From Halobacteriales archaeon QS_1_69_70 (GTDB lineage: Archaea; Halobacteriota; Halobacteria; Halobacteriales; Haloarculaceae), in contig PXRI01000013.1 in NCBI GenBank assembly GCA_003021005.1, positions 86,215 through 150,214 of the forward strand: a DNA stretch of 64,000 bases, written 5' to 3'. Both the position numbers and the translations under genes were made by a program. The notes under the pieces were generated by a model. The model saw nothing but the letters and a program-made list of their open reading frames with translations, made no database searches and was not told where the DNA came from. Of this stretch, positions 8,679 through 17,819 are shown one piece after another (position 1 is the stretch's first letter; each line of letters begins with the position of its first letter).

Positions 8679-9132
8679 GCTTCGATCAAGAAGTCCGGGA
8701 CCGGCTTACTGGACGTTGAGGACCGCGACGCGTTCCTGGGCGACGGTGGCACCGTCGTCCTCGCACTCTCCACATCGGACGCCGACGCCCCGCACGCCGT
8801 ACCGGTCTCTACGGCTACAACGAGACGGAGGTCGTGTTCTACCTCCGGCTGGCCGCCGGGCCGGACAACGTCAAGGGGGACCTCGAGGACAGTGCCGTGA
8901 CCTTCGTCACCCACTAGCAGGGCGACGACCGGTGGCGGAGCGTCGTCGCGACCGGCCGCCTCCGGTCGACGACCGAAGACGCCGTCGCCATCGACGCCCT
9001 CGAGGGGTTCCGGGAGGTCCAGATCCCGCTCGTGGACGTCTTCGGCGCCCCGACCTCCGAGGTGCCCTTGGAGTTCGACCGGCTCGACCCCGAATCGTTG
9101 ACGACCTGCTAGGAGTCACCGACCGGGACCTG
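8679..9132 (+). pseudogene. Decayed pyridoxamine 5'-phosphate oxidase-like protein
   Basis: Read across frames, this stretch gives a haloarchaeal PPOX-like flavin split-barrel protein: DRDAFLGDGGTVVLALS, then HAVPVS, then YGYNETEVVFYLRLAAGPD, VKGDLEDSAVTFVTH, a stop, DDRWRSVVATGRLRS and EVQIPLVDVFGAPT. Three lesions are visible. A missing base near 8817 shifts the frame just after HAVPVS. TAG at 8915-8917 falls where a Tyr codon is expected. A second TAG occurs at 9110-9112 close to the natural end. No good start codon precedes the match. The gene converges on the saccharopine-dehydrogenase-like gene. Sequencing error could explain one lesion, hardly all three. Confidence 0.75.
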
Positions 9133-9259
9133 ACGGCGCCCGCCGGCACCGACTGACCCCGGGCCGGGCGACCGACGATCGGGCAGGACCAGAACTGTTC
9201 GGACCTCGCGGCGGTGCGGCGCCGCGAGCATCCGAGACCCGCTGCCACGCCGTTGTGCG

Positions 9260-10294
9260 CTACTCGTCGCGAAAGCCCTCGACGCCGTCGAGGTCGAGCA
9301 CGAACTCGGGGGTGAGTGCCGACGCCGGAGTGTAGAACCCGGCGAAGTCGCCGTCGAGGACGCGCCGGGCGGCCGTGGTCGCCGCGTCGACGGTGAACGC
9401 ATAGGTCTCGGGGGTCTCCAGGCGGGTCGTGACGGTCGTCTCGTCGTCCGTGGCCTCGCCCCAGACGTAGCAGGCGCCACGCTCGCGCCGCCGTGCCGAC
9501 GGACCCGACACGGCCACGTCGGCGAGGGACTGCAGCGTCCGCTTGACCGGGCCGACGTCCAGGAGGGGCGCGGCCGGCCGCCCGACCCGGAGCGCCCGTT
9601 CGACGGACTTCGGCATCGCGGCGTACACCTCGACGTTCCCGATCCCGGTCGTGTAGTACGCCGTCGAGACGTCGCCCCACGGGATGGCGACGGCGTTGCG
9701 CTCGCCGCGACCGAAGTCGATGCGGCGGCTCTCGTGGGCGGTTGGGACGTCGGAGATCTCGCCGTCGCGGCGGACCGTGCCCCCGTGGCCGGCGTGTTCG
9801 ATGGCCGACCGGAGGGTGCCGGCGGAGAGCCCGCCGTCCGGGTCGAAGCCGAGGCGGAGTTCGGTTGCCTCGGGGAGGCGGTCGTGGAGGTGGCCGGCGA
9901 CGCAGTCGGTCGGCACGACGTCGAACCCGACGCCGGGGAGTAGACACACGCCGGCCCTCTCGGCCTCGCGGTCGCGCTCGGCGATGGCCTCGAAGACCGC
10001 GAGTTCACCGGTGATGTCGAGGTAGTCCGTGCCGGTGTCGAGGCAGGCGTCGACGAGCGGCTCGTAGGTGTCGACGAACGGCCCGGCGCAGTTCAGACAG
10101 GCGTCGACGTCGTCGAGGTGGTTCGCGGCGGCATCGACGTCGAACGGTCGGCCCTCGCAGCCGAACCGTTCGGCGAGATGCTCGGTCTCGACGGCGTCGC
10201 GACCGGCGACGACGGTGTCGACGCCGCGGTCGACCGCCTCCTCGGCGATCAGTTCCCCGGTGTATCCGTAGGCCCCGTAGATCAGGAGCGTCAT
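9260..10294 (-). CDS. Saccharopine dehydrogenase-like / trans-acting enoyl reductase family oxidoreductase
   Basis: A 344-residue protein with an N-terminal nucleotide-binding Rossmann fold (LLIYGAYGYTGELIAEEA) and the family segments CLNCAGPF, YLDITGELAVFEAI and LLPGVGFDVVPTDCVAGHL. These are characteristic of the saccharopine-dehydrogenase/trans-acting enoyl reductase group in archaea and actinobacteria. It is expected to reduce an unsaturated lipid-like or amino-acid-like substrate with NAD(P)H; which one is not known. The gene stands alone, divergent from the MoxR gene 150 bases away. Full length, no lesion. Confidence 0.82.
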   Translation of the reverse strand: MTLLIYGAYGYTGELIAEEAVDRGVDTVVAGRDAVETEHLAERFGCEGRPFDVDAAANHLDDVDACLNCAGPFVDTYEPLVDACLDTGTDYLDITGELAVFEAIAERDREAERAGVCLLPGVGFDVVPTDCVAGHLHDRLPEATELRLGFDPDGGLSAGTLRSAIEHAGHGGTVRRDGEISDVPTAHESRRIDFGRGERNAVAIPWGDVSTAYYTTGIGNVEVYAAMPKSVERALRVGRPAAPLLDVGPVKRTLQSLADVAVSGPSARRRERGACYVWGEATDDETTVTTRLETPETYAFTVDAATTAARRVLDGDFAGFYTPASALTPEFVLDLDGVEGFRDE

Positions 10295-10412
10295 AGTCGG
10301 AGCCTCGGTGGCCGAGAGGAAAACCCCGTTGGCACCCGTCAGGTGGTGAACGACGGTCGCCGGGCCCGTCCGTCGTCACCGATCGGGATCCGTATGCCCA
10401 TCACTGGGACGA

Positions 10413-10446
10413 ATGTTTAACTGGGTTTCAGCCGACTGGAGCGACG
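10413..10446 (+). promoter_or_regulatory. TATA-type promoter of the first moxR gene
   Basis: A tgtttaact element at about 10413-10421 lies 26-34 bases before the ATG at 10447, the standard position for a haloarchaeal TATA box feeding a leaderless or near-leaderless mRNA. The start at 10447 is supported by this spacing. Confidence 0.5.
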
Positions 10447-11400
10447 ATGGACGTCGAACGCGCGAGCGACCGCTCCGAGGCGGTCCTCAGTGAGATCCTG
10501 GAGGCGGTGATAGTCGACCGGGGGTTCCTCGAGACGGTCCTCACGGGAATCCTCGCAGAGGGCCACGTGCTGCTGGAGGACGTGCCCGGAACGGGGAAGA
10601 CGCTCACGGCGCGGAGCCTCGCGACCGCGCTGGGACTGGCGTTCAACCGGATACAGTTCACGCCGGACCTGTTGCCCGCCGACGTGACGGGGTCGCACAT
10701 CTACGACGAGGGGACCGGCGAGTTCAGGTTCCGGGAGGGACCGATCTTCTCGAACGTCGTGCTGGCCGACGAGATCAACCGCGCGCCGCCGAAGACCCAG
10801 GCCGCGCTCCTGGAGGCGATGGAGGAAAAACAGGTGTCGGTGGAGGGCGAAACCCGGTCGCTTCCCTCCCCGTTTGTCGTCATCGCGACGCAGAACCCCG
10901 TCGAACAGGAGGGAACCTTCGAGTTGCCGGAGGCCCAGCGGGACCGGTTCGTCGTCAAGACGAAGATGGGCTACCCCGACTGGGACGGGGAGTTCGAGTT
11001 GCTGGAGCGCCGTGCCGGCCGCGCCGACCGGACGCCGACGGTCGACGGCGTCATCGACGGCGCGACCCTCGAGGAGATGCAGTCCGTCGTCGAGGACGTC
11101 ACCGTCGCGGAGGAACTCATGGCCTACATGGTCGACGTCTGCCGGGCGACGCGGGCCCACGACGCCTCGGCGGTCGGCGTCTCCCCACGAGGCCTCCAGC
11201 GTCTCTACGAGGCCGCACGGGCACGGGCCGCGATCGCCGGCTCCGGGTTCGTCGTCCCCGAACACGTCACCGCCGTGGCGGAACCGGTCCTCAACCACCG
11301 CATCGTGGTACGGACGGACGCCTCGGTTCGCGGCGTCTCGAAGCGGGACGTCGTCGAGGACGTCATCGAGGGCCACGAGATCCCGGGCGTCCTGAACTGA
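10447..11400 (+). CDS. MoxR-family AAA+ ATPase (first copy)
   Basis: A 317-residue AAA+ protein with Walker A EDVPGTGKT (around residue 45), the MoxR segment FTPDLLPADVTGSHIYDE, Walker B VVLADEINRAPPKTQAALLEAM, sensor 1 VIATQNPVEQEG and arginine finger LPEAQRDRF. It ends with a C-terminal lid domain (SPRGLQRLYEAARARAAI). MoxR ATPases act as chaperones for protein complexes and are usually encoded with DUF58 and transglutaminase-like proteins, as here: the six-gene-wide cluster on the other strand converges on it. Full length. Confidence 0.92.
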   Translation: MDVERASDRSEAVLSEILEAVIVDRGFLETVLTGILAEGHVLLEDVPGTGKTLTARSLATALGLAFNRIQFTPDLLPADVTGSHIYDEGTGEFRFREGPIFSNVVLADEINRAPPKTQAALLEAMEEKQVSVEGETRSLPSPFVVIATQNPVEQEGTFELPEAQRDRFVVKTKMGYPDWDGEFELLERRAGRADRTPTVDGVIDGATLEEMQSVVEDVTVAEELMAYMVDVCRATRAHDASAVGVSPRGLQRLYEAARARAAIAGSGFVVPEHVTAVAEPVLNHRIVVRTDASVRGVSKRDVVEDVIEGHEIPGVLN

Positions 11401-11496
11401 TACTGCCGGCTGTACGCACGTGAACCAGCCCCGACCCCGATATCACCGATCGAGTCGTCGCGGAACGACGTACAGCCGACAGGAATGACACGCCGG

Positions 11497-13026
11497 TTAC
11501 CCCGGCGCCGCGGACGTCACGAGGAGGACGCCGACCAGCGCTGCGACGGCAGCGGCGGCGGTCCCGCCGGGGTCGAGCGTTGCGGTCACGAGCACCGCCC
11601 CGTACACCGACGCGACGCTACAACCGGCGACGAGCAGTGCCGTTCCGACGTGGAGGAACTCCAGCCGGCGGTTCCCGCGCCGGAGTTCGAGCCGGAGCCG
11701 CTGGCCGTAGGTGCCGACGTCCCAGAGGACGATCGCGGCCCCGACGACCCCGAACAGGAGCACGGACCGGCCGACGAGTTCGCCCGCGACTACCGATGCG
11801 CCGACGAGCCCACCGGCGGCGAGCACGACGCCGGCCGTCCGCGTCGGAAGCACGGCCAGATACCCCAGGAGACACGCGAGGAGCACGAGGAACGTGACCG
11901 CGAGACAGGCGACCGTGAGGATGCCGACCGCCATCGGGAGCGCGCCGAACTCCGCCACGAGCGACTCGAGGACCTCCGTTTCGGTCTCGGCGTCGTAGCG
12001 CCCGTAGAGCGCATAGAGGACGCCGATGCTTCCGGTCGGCCCGCCGAAGAGCAAGAGCCCGACCGCCAGCGCGCCGCCGGTCCCGTGGGCGCCCAGTCGG
12101 AGGAGCCAGCGCACCGACCCGGTTCGGAGCCGTCTGAGGACCGACACGAGGCAGACGAGCCCCGTCGAGACCCCGATGGCGCCGAGCAACGTGATCCGCA
12201 GCGCCCCGGCTGTCGCGATAGCGCCGACCGCCAACGGGACGGCCCCCGGCATCGAACGAACCGCCGTCGCCCACACCGATGGGACGACGAACGTCGCCAC
12301 GGCACCGACGCCGGCGAGGGCCGCCCCGGCGTACAGCAGGCCCCGCTGGAGCCGTTCGAGCCGGTCGCGGACCTCGGCCCGCCGTTCCCGGTTCACGAGG
12401 GCCGGGATCGGCAATCGACCGACCACCACCCCGACCGCGAGGCAGGCGAGGCCGACCAAAAGGACCAGCGACGGGAGCGCGTCGACACCTGTCGAGGGGA
12501 AGAGTAGTCGTTCCGCCCAGGCCGAGGCGGCCGAGGCCGGGCCTAGGAAGAGCGACACCGCAGCCAGCCCCGCCATGAGTGCCCCGCCCGTCACCGCAGA
12601 GACCGCGCCCGCCGTGACCGAAAGCGACCGGCCCGCAGCCCCCGCGAGGTCCTGGCGCAACGCGAGAGTCGTCCCCGCGCCTGCGGTAGAGACACCGAGC
12701 AGGTAGGCGAACGGCCAGGCGTGACTCGGGTAGACCGTCACGTGAAACGGGTCCGCCGGGACCAGTGCGGCCAGTACCGCCGCCCCGGTCGAGAGGAGGA
12801 CGCTCACGACGAAGAGGACGCTCGAGAGAGCTATCCAGGGCGTCGTATCGCGGCTACCGATGGCGCCGGCGGCGCCGAGCACGATGCCGCTCGCCAGTGC
12901 GACGCCGGTGAGCCGATACAGCCCCGTATACCACGCCAGGACGCCGAGAGCCCCGAAGCCGAGGAGCGCCACGGTGAGTTTGCTGAGGCGGGCGGGAGCC
13001 GACCGCCGGGTCACCGGCCCCGTCAT
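11497..13026 (-). CDS. Polytopic membrane protein of the MoxR/DUF58 cluster
   Basis: A 509-residue protein with roughly a dozen hydrophobic segments and no soluble domain. The only larger hydrophilic stretches are about residues 200-225 (NRERRAEVRDRLERLQRG) and 340-360. I do not recognise a named family beyond haloarchaeal membrane proteins found at this place in MoxR-DUF58-transglutaminase clusters. It overlaps the DUF58 gene by four bases (ATGA) and is the last gene of the four-gene operon, so it is likely a membrane partner of the DUF58/transglutaminase proteins. Confidence 0.75.
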   Translation of the reverse strand: MTGPVTRRSAPARLSKLTVALLGFGALGVLAWYTGLYRLTGVALASGIVLGAAGAIGSRDTTPWIALSSVLFVVSVLLSTGAAVLAALVPADPFHVTVYPSHAWPFAYLLGVSTAGAGTTLALRQDLAGAAGRSLSVTAGAVSAVTGGALMAGLAAVSLFLGPASAASAWAERLLFPSTGVDALPSLVLLVGLACLAVGVVVGRLPIPALVNRERRAEVRDRLERLQRGLLYAGAALAGVGAVATFVVPSVWATAVRSMPGAVPLAVGAIATAGALRITLLGAIGVSTGLVCLVSVLRRLRTGSVRWLLRLGAHGTGGALAVGLLLFGGPTGSIGVLYALYGRYDAETETEVLESLVAEFGALPMAVGILTVACLAVTFLVLLACLLGYLAVLPTRTAGVVLAAGGLVGASVVAGELVGRSVLLFGVVGAAIVLWDVGTYGQRLRLELRRGNRRLEFLHVGTALLVAGCSVASVYGAVLVTATLDPGGTAAAAVAALVGVLLVTSAAPG

Positions 13027-14303
13027 CGGGTCGTCCCCCCAGTGACGGCCGACAACGCTACCGGCAGCGGGTCCGACCGCGACCAGTCGACGACCGTCGC
13101 GCCCGCGTCCCGGAGGCGGGTGATACGCGTCTCCCGCTCGACGCCGGCGAGCCGCGACCCGGGCGAATCCCGTTCGCCGACGTCCGGCGAGACCACCGTG
13201 ACCCGGTGGCCGTGGACCCGGAGATCCGTCGTGAGTTCCAGGGGTTCGTCGTCGGCCAGCGGCGTGGCGATGACCAGTTGCGTCTCGGGCTGGATCCTCG
13301 TCAGGAGCCGCTCGGCGATAGCGGTGCCGTCAGGTGGGGGTTCGACGCGGAGCCGTCCGCCGTCCCAGTCGCTCCGTCCGTCGGCCGCCCGGAGCGCCCG
13401 CCGCGTCCTGACCTGCAGATCGGAGGTGTCCGGCCGAATCCACGGGACGGCGTCGTCACTGATGGCCAGAAACCCGGTCTCGTGGCCCTCGTTCGCGAGC
13501 GACGTGACGATGGCGTCGGCGGCGTACAGACAGAGCGTCCGGCCGGACGCAGACTCCGGGCGCCGGACCGTCTCGACCTCCCGGCGACAGTCCGCGATGA
13601 CGACCACCGAGAAGCCGCCGCGTTCGCGGAAGTTGATCGTCGACAGCGTCCCGTCGCGGGCCATGCGCCGCCAGTCGATGCGGTTGACCGGGTCGCCCGG
13701 GCGGTAGGTACGGACCGTGTGGAACTCGATGCCGCTGCCGCCGGAGTCGGAGGTGACGGCCCCCACGAGGGTCGAGGTCTCCCGGACCGTCGGTGGCTCC
13801 TCGAGGAAGACCCGCGCCGCGAAGGAGGCGTCCCCCGCCACCTCCGGCCGCACGTCACGGTAGCTTCCGGCGGCCGTTCCGCGGACCCGGACCCGAGGCG
13901 GTTCGAACCGGTGGGTCCCTCGCCGGGCGCGGACGGTGTAGGAAACCGTCGTCGAGCCGCCCGGGGGCAGCGGTGCCGCCCCCGAGGCGCTACCCCCGGT
14001 GACGACGAGGTCGTCCGGCAGGCCGTCGCTGAACCGTGCGTCCGGGACGGTCGTCGATCCCTCGTTTTGCACTGTCAGTTCGACCGTCACCGGGTCGTCG
14101 GGTATCGGTTCGGCGGGTGTGATCTCCCGCTCGACGGCGAGATCCGGGTTCGGAACGCCGCTGATGGCATCGAAGGCGACGAACAACAGCGGAATCCCCG
14201 CGAGCAGTATCGTCCAGCGATCACCGATGAAGACACCGGCGACGATGACGAGGAGTGCACACGACAGCATCCCCCGGTACCGTTCGCGGGCGTGGATCGT
14301 CAC
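13023..14303 (-). CDS. DUF58 domain protein (first copy)
   Basis: A 426-residue protein with two N-terminal transmembrane helices, a beta-rich domain (about residues 55-170, VTVELTVQNEGSTTVPDARF) and the DUF58 core with HTVRTYRPGDPVNRIDWRRMARDGTL. A von Willebrand A-like segment (FSVVVIADCRREVE) follows. It starts at GTG 14303, overlapping the stop of the upstream gene (GTGA); the longer frame to 14468 is a shadow. DUF58 proteins pair with MoxR ATPases, and this one sits between the transglutaminase-like and polytopic membrane genes. The exact client is unknown. Confidence 0.88.
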   Translation of the reverse strand: MTIHARERYRGMLSCALLVIVAGVFIGDRWTILLAGIPLLFVAFDAISGVPNPDLAVEREITPAEPIPDDPVTVELTVQNEGSTTVPDARFSDGLPDDLVVTGGSASGAAPLPPGGSTTVSYTVRARRGTHRFEPPRVRVRGTAAGSYRDVRPEVAGDASFAARVFLEEPPTVRETSTLVGAVTSDSGGSGIEFHTVRTYRPGDPVNRIDWRRMARDGTLSTINFRERGGFSVVVIADCRREVETVRRPESASGRTLCLYAADAIVTSLANEGHETGFLAISDDAVPWIRPDTSDLQVRTRRALRAADGRSDWDGGRLRVEPPPDGTAIAERLLTRIQPETQLVIATPLADDEPLELTTDLRVHGHRVTVVSPDVGERDSPGSRLAGVERETRITRLRDAGATVVDWSRSDPLPVALSAVTGGTTR

Positions 14304-14962
14304 GGCGCCTCCTCCGGTGCGTAGGACTCGATCGCGTCGAGGGTTCGCTCGACGGTCGTCCGGAAGGCCCGGTCGGGGTACAGCCAGGCGTACAGCCGCC
14401 ACCGCAGCGTGGCGTCGGCCGCCCGTTCGTCGCCGAGGAACGCGCCGGCAACGGCGTCGTCGGTCCACCCGCCGGTCAGCACGGCCTCGCAGGCTACGGA
14501 GTCGTCACGTCTACTCCTGGTCGTTATCGTCTCTATCGCGGCCGAGCGGAGCCGCATCCGGACCGCCGCGCGTCGGTCCTCGTCGCCGGTCTCGATGACG
14601 GCCTCCAGATCGTCGTCGAACGTGCTGCCGGCGGTCGCGGCGTTCCCGCTAGGACGGATCGGCTCGGCGTCCACTCGCGTGGTCGCGGTCGCACCCTTCC
14701 AGACACTGATCGCGGTGGCCAGAAGGATGCCGCCGGCCACGACAGCGATTCCGGCGGTCCCGCGCAGTCGACGGTCGAGGGCCTCGGCGTCGACGAGTCG
14801 GCCGACCGTTGCGGGCCGGGCAAGCAACGCCGCCGCCACGAGCAGGACCGCCAGTCCGGTAAGGAGCACCGATAGGTACGCCCACCGTCGCACCCGGGGC
14901 GGTATTCGGCTGACAGCGCCACCCAGGGCGTCCCGTACACGGGGCAGACCGGTCCGTATCAT
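14300..14962 (-). CDS. Small two-helix membrane protein of the MoxR/DUF58 operon
   Basis: A 220-residue protein with two transmembrane helices (about residues 27-47 and 68-88) and a cytoplasmic, charged C-terminal domain (FDDDLEAVIETGDEDRRAAV onward) rich in Arg and Glu. Proteins of this layout recur in haloarchaeal DUF58/transglutaminase operons. The gene overlaps both neighbours by four bases: its ATG overlaps the transglutaminase-like gene and its stop overlaps the DUF58 start. This strict coupling suggests the products act as a complex. No enzymatic motif is visible. Confidence 0.78.
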   Translation of the reverse strand: MIRTGLPRVRDALGGAVSRIPPRVRRWAYLSVLLTGLAVLLVAAALLARPATVGRLVDAEALDRRLRGTAGIAVVAGGILLATAISVWKGATATTRVDAEPIRPSGNAATAGSTFDDDLEAVIETGDEDRRAAVRMRLRSAAIETITTRSRRDDSVACEAVLTGGWTDDAVAGAFLGDERAADATLRWRLYAWLYPDRAFRTTVERTLDAIESYAPEEAP

Positions 14963-17652
14963 TCACCGTCGGAGCGCACGAGTTCTGCGGCGTCACGGAC
15001 CGCCGCGAGCCGGGATCCGTCCGGGTCGCGGTCGCCGTACTCGACCGTCCGGAACGTCTCGAGGATGGTCTCGACCGCGTCGGCCGGCAGTCCGGCCGCG
15101 ATGGCCCGGTTCGCTATCTCCCGCGGCGTTTCGGTTACGGGCCGCGTGACCGCCGCGGCGCCGAGCAGCAGCCCCCACGCGTTCCGGACGGGCCCGTCGT
15201 CGCCGTGTCCCGCTGGCTCGCGAGCGGCGGTCCGGGATGTGTCCGCCGACGAGCCGAACACGCCGGCGACGGTAGCGGCCAGCCCCCCGAGACGGTCCCG
15301 CACCGCCGTCAGCCCGGTGTAGAGCGCGGGCAGGGTGACCGCGCGGACGACCGTCGACCACGCCAGGTCTACCAGGCGACTCAGCAGGATCAGGCCGACG
15401 AGCGCCTTCGCCGCGACCGCGTGGGACGCGGACCGGAGGACCCCGAGCGGCGCACGGCCCAGCGCCTTCGCCACCGCGCCGGCGAGCAGTGCCAGAGCCA
15501 GGAGGGCGCCGCCGCCCGCCAGGAGGTTACGGAGCGGGGTGATCGTGGTCGCCACTCGCCAGTCGCCGCGGGTCGCCGCAACGGTGCTTTCGTATGCCGT
15601 CCCCGGTGAGACGGTCGCCATCCCACGGTCGTCGGTCGAGGCGACGCGCTCCCCGCCGAGGAGCACGGTCGCGTCGGACACCGGCGTGCCATCGTCGTGC
15701 TCGACGGTGACCGTCGTGGGTCGTCCCGGCAGCGGCGCCGGGCGAGCGGCCGTGGTGATGGTGATGGCTGGGAGTTCGACCGTCCGCTCGCCCGAGGCGG
15801 CGCCGCGCTCGACGGTGAGCGTCACGTTCCCGGTCTGCTCCGGGAGCCCGACGGTCGCCAGTCCCGATCGGTTCGTCCGCGCGGCCAACCGGTCGGCGAC
15901 GGACACGTTACCGTCCGACACCGGATAGCCCTCGATGGTTGCGTTGAGTGTGACGTCGGTACCGGCATAGGCGTCGTTCTCCACGGCGACGTCGATGGTC
16001 GTCGGCACCGGGACGGACCGTGCCGCTATCCGCTCCGGGGCGTCCTGGCCCGCCGGCCGCTCGCCCCCGGCGTGGGCGGTCACGTTCAGCGACGCCCGGA
16101 ACGGCACCGTCCCGGCGACGATGCCGGACTCGTTCGTCTCCCCGACCGGTTCGCCGTCGAACCGGATTCCGGCGCCCGGAACGGGCTCGTCGTTCGAGAC
16201 GACCCTGACGCGGAGCGGCTGTCCGGGCACCGGGTCGTCGAGTAGTTCGAGCTGGACCTCGCGGTCCACTGGTCCGGGGTTCCAGCCGCCCCTGGCGTCC
16301 TGACTCGACGACGAACGCCCGGCGCTGGAACCGCCGCCACCGTCCCCCTCGCTCTCCGCATTCCCCACGCCACTGGAGGACTCGGAGCTGCCGTCCGATT
16401 CCCCTCGTGGCTCGTCGCTGTCCGCCCCGTCGCTTCCTGCCGACGCCCCCTCCTCGTCGCGGGCGGCCCTCGACGCCCTCGACTGATTGCCATCGACGTC
16501 GGACGATCGATTGCCGTAGTCGAGGTATTGTAGCCCGGATTCGGTGTCGGTCCGCTGGCCGACGAGTGCCCGCCGGTCGCCGCCGGGCGTCGGGTCGAAC
16601 GGAACCCACCCGGCCTCGGGGAAATACACCTCGACCCACGCGTGCTGGTGGACGGTTCGGACGACGAACGTCTTGTTGGTCTCGTTCGGCACGCCTGGCG
16701 TGTACCCCTTCACGTAGCGGGCCGGAACCCCCTCCGCACGGAGCATCACGGTCATCGTCGTCGCGAGAAGGGAACTGTGTGCAGCCTCCCGCTCGAAGAG
16801 CACCTCCGCGGCGGTGTCGTGCTCGACGGCCGACCGGTTCATCCGGAACTCGTAGTTCGAGCGGAACCACTGCTCGACGGCGACGGCCGTCTCGTAGGGA
16901 GAATCCGCGTCGGCGGTAACGCTCTCGGTGCGGGAAACGACCCGGTCGGGAACCGACGCTGGCAGGGCCGTGTAGCGTTCTTCGAGTTCCTCCGGGTAGT
17001 CCTCGCCGGCACCGACGGCGGGGTCGGTCTCCGGCCGGATGCTCGTGACGACGAAGGTCTCGTTCGGCGAGGCCGTCCCGTCCAGCACGACGCCCGACGC
17101 TGGGCCGACGGCGGCGTCGGTCTCCGAAGCGCTCGAGATGCCGACGGGCCGCCACGCGGCCGGCAAGACCACCGCCGGGATCCGCAGCGTGACCTCATGT
17201 GAGAGCAGCGCCCGCGACGTGTTCGGCGGGTCGTGGCTCCAGGCGGGGGGCCGGTCGGAGCGGCGCCACCCGTCCTGGAGGTAGGTATCGTATGCCGTGA
17301 GCCGCCAGTACGCCGGGGCCTCGGCCCGGACGGTGAAGTGGACGGCCTCCGTGCTCGTACGGTTCGGCGGCGGGTCCGCGAACCGTTCCTCGAGGTGGGT
17401 GCCCCCGGACCCGTCGGGGTCGCCGCCAATGCGTGGCTGACCGGATCCGTTGCCGGACGCGTCGGTGGCTGGGTCCCCCTCGTTTGGGCCGCTTCCGATC
17501 GTCGCGTTGGTGTCGTTGAAGTTCAAGTAGTCGACCGGGACTGATAACGCGGGAATGGCGCTCGCGAGGAGGACGACCGCGACGAGCGAGCAGATGACGA
17601 TACCGACAACGCCGAATCGCCGTCCCCCGACGTCGTTCTTCTCCCCGCCCAT
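14959..17652 (-). CDS. Transglutaminase-fold surface protein lacking the catalytic Cys
   Basis: An 897-residue membrane protein. One N-terminal helix is followed by an extracellular region with a transglutaminase-like core (about residues 240-360), a Ser/Gly/Asp-rich linker (about 390-460), Ig-like carboxypeptidase-regulatory-type repeats (about 470-700), further helices near 715-735 and 755-775, and a cytoplasmic DUF4129-like tail. The His and Asp of the triad are present in HQHAWVEVYF and FDPTPGG. At the position where the family has G-Y-C before the TMTVML helix, this protein reads A-H292-S293, so the nucleophile Cys is replaced by Ser (codon AGT). It is first in the operon. Either inactive scaffold or Ser variant. 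Confidence 0.85.
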   Translation of the reverse strand: MGGEKNDVGGRRFGVVGIVICSLVAVVLLASAIPALSVPVDYLNFNDTNATIGSGPNEGDPATDASGNGSGQPRIGGDPDGSGGTHLEERFADPPPNRTSTEAVHFTVRAEAPAYWRLTAYDTYLQDGWRRSDRPPAWSHDPPNTSRALLSHEVTLRIPAVVLPAAWRPVGISSASETDAAVGPASGVVLDGTASPNETFVVTSIRPETDPAVGAGEDYPEELEERYTALPASVPDRVVSRTESVTADADSPYETAVAVEQWFRSNYEFRMNRSAVEHDTAAEVLFEREAAHSSLLATTMTVMLRAEGVPARYVKGYTPGVPNETNKTFVVRTVHQHAWVEVYFPEAGWVPFDPTPGGDRRALVGQRTDTESGLQYLDYGNRSSDVDGNQSRASRAARDEEGASAGSDGADSDEPRGESDGSSESSSGVGNAESEGDGGGGSSAGRSSSSQDARGGWNPGPVDREVQLELLDDPVPGQPLRVRVVSNDEPVPGAGIRFDGEPVGETNESGIVAGTVPFRASLNVTAHAGGERPAGQDAPERIAARSVPVPTTIDVAVENDAYAGTDVTLNATIEGYPVSDGNVSVADRLAARTNRSGLATVGLPEQTGNVTLTVERGAASGERTVELPAITITTAARPAPLPGRPTTVTVEHDDGTPVSDATVLLGGERVASTDDRGMATVSPGTAYESTVAATRGDWRVATTITPLRNLLAGGGALLALALLAGAVAKALGRAPLGVLRSASHAVAAKALVGLILLSRLVDLAWSTVVRAVTLPALYTGLTAVRDRLGGLAATVAGVFGSSADTSRTAAREPAGHGDDGPVRNAWGLLLGAAAVTRPVTETPREIANRAIAAGLPADAVETILETFRTVEYGDRDPDGSRLAAVRDAAELVRSDGE

Positions 17653-17819
17653 CGGATATACTATCTTTCGTGGCCGGTACTGTCATAAATATTCTGCTCC
17701 GGGTACTACCATCCGTCCGTTCCCATAGCGGTATGACCGGTGGAGGCAGTCGACGCACCCTCGGACGCCCGGAACTCGGTGCGCCGTGCACTTATCGGGG
17801 TCGCCCACGCATGGGATCC

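Noticed and set aside
8915..8917. In-frame TAG as a pyrrolysine or suppressed codon in the PPOX-like gene
   Set aside because: The gene also has a frameshift and lacks a start, so decay explains it more simply.
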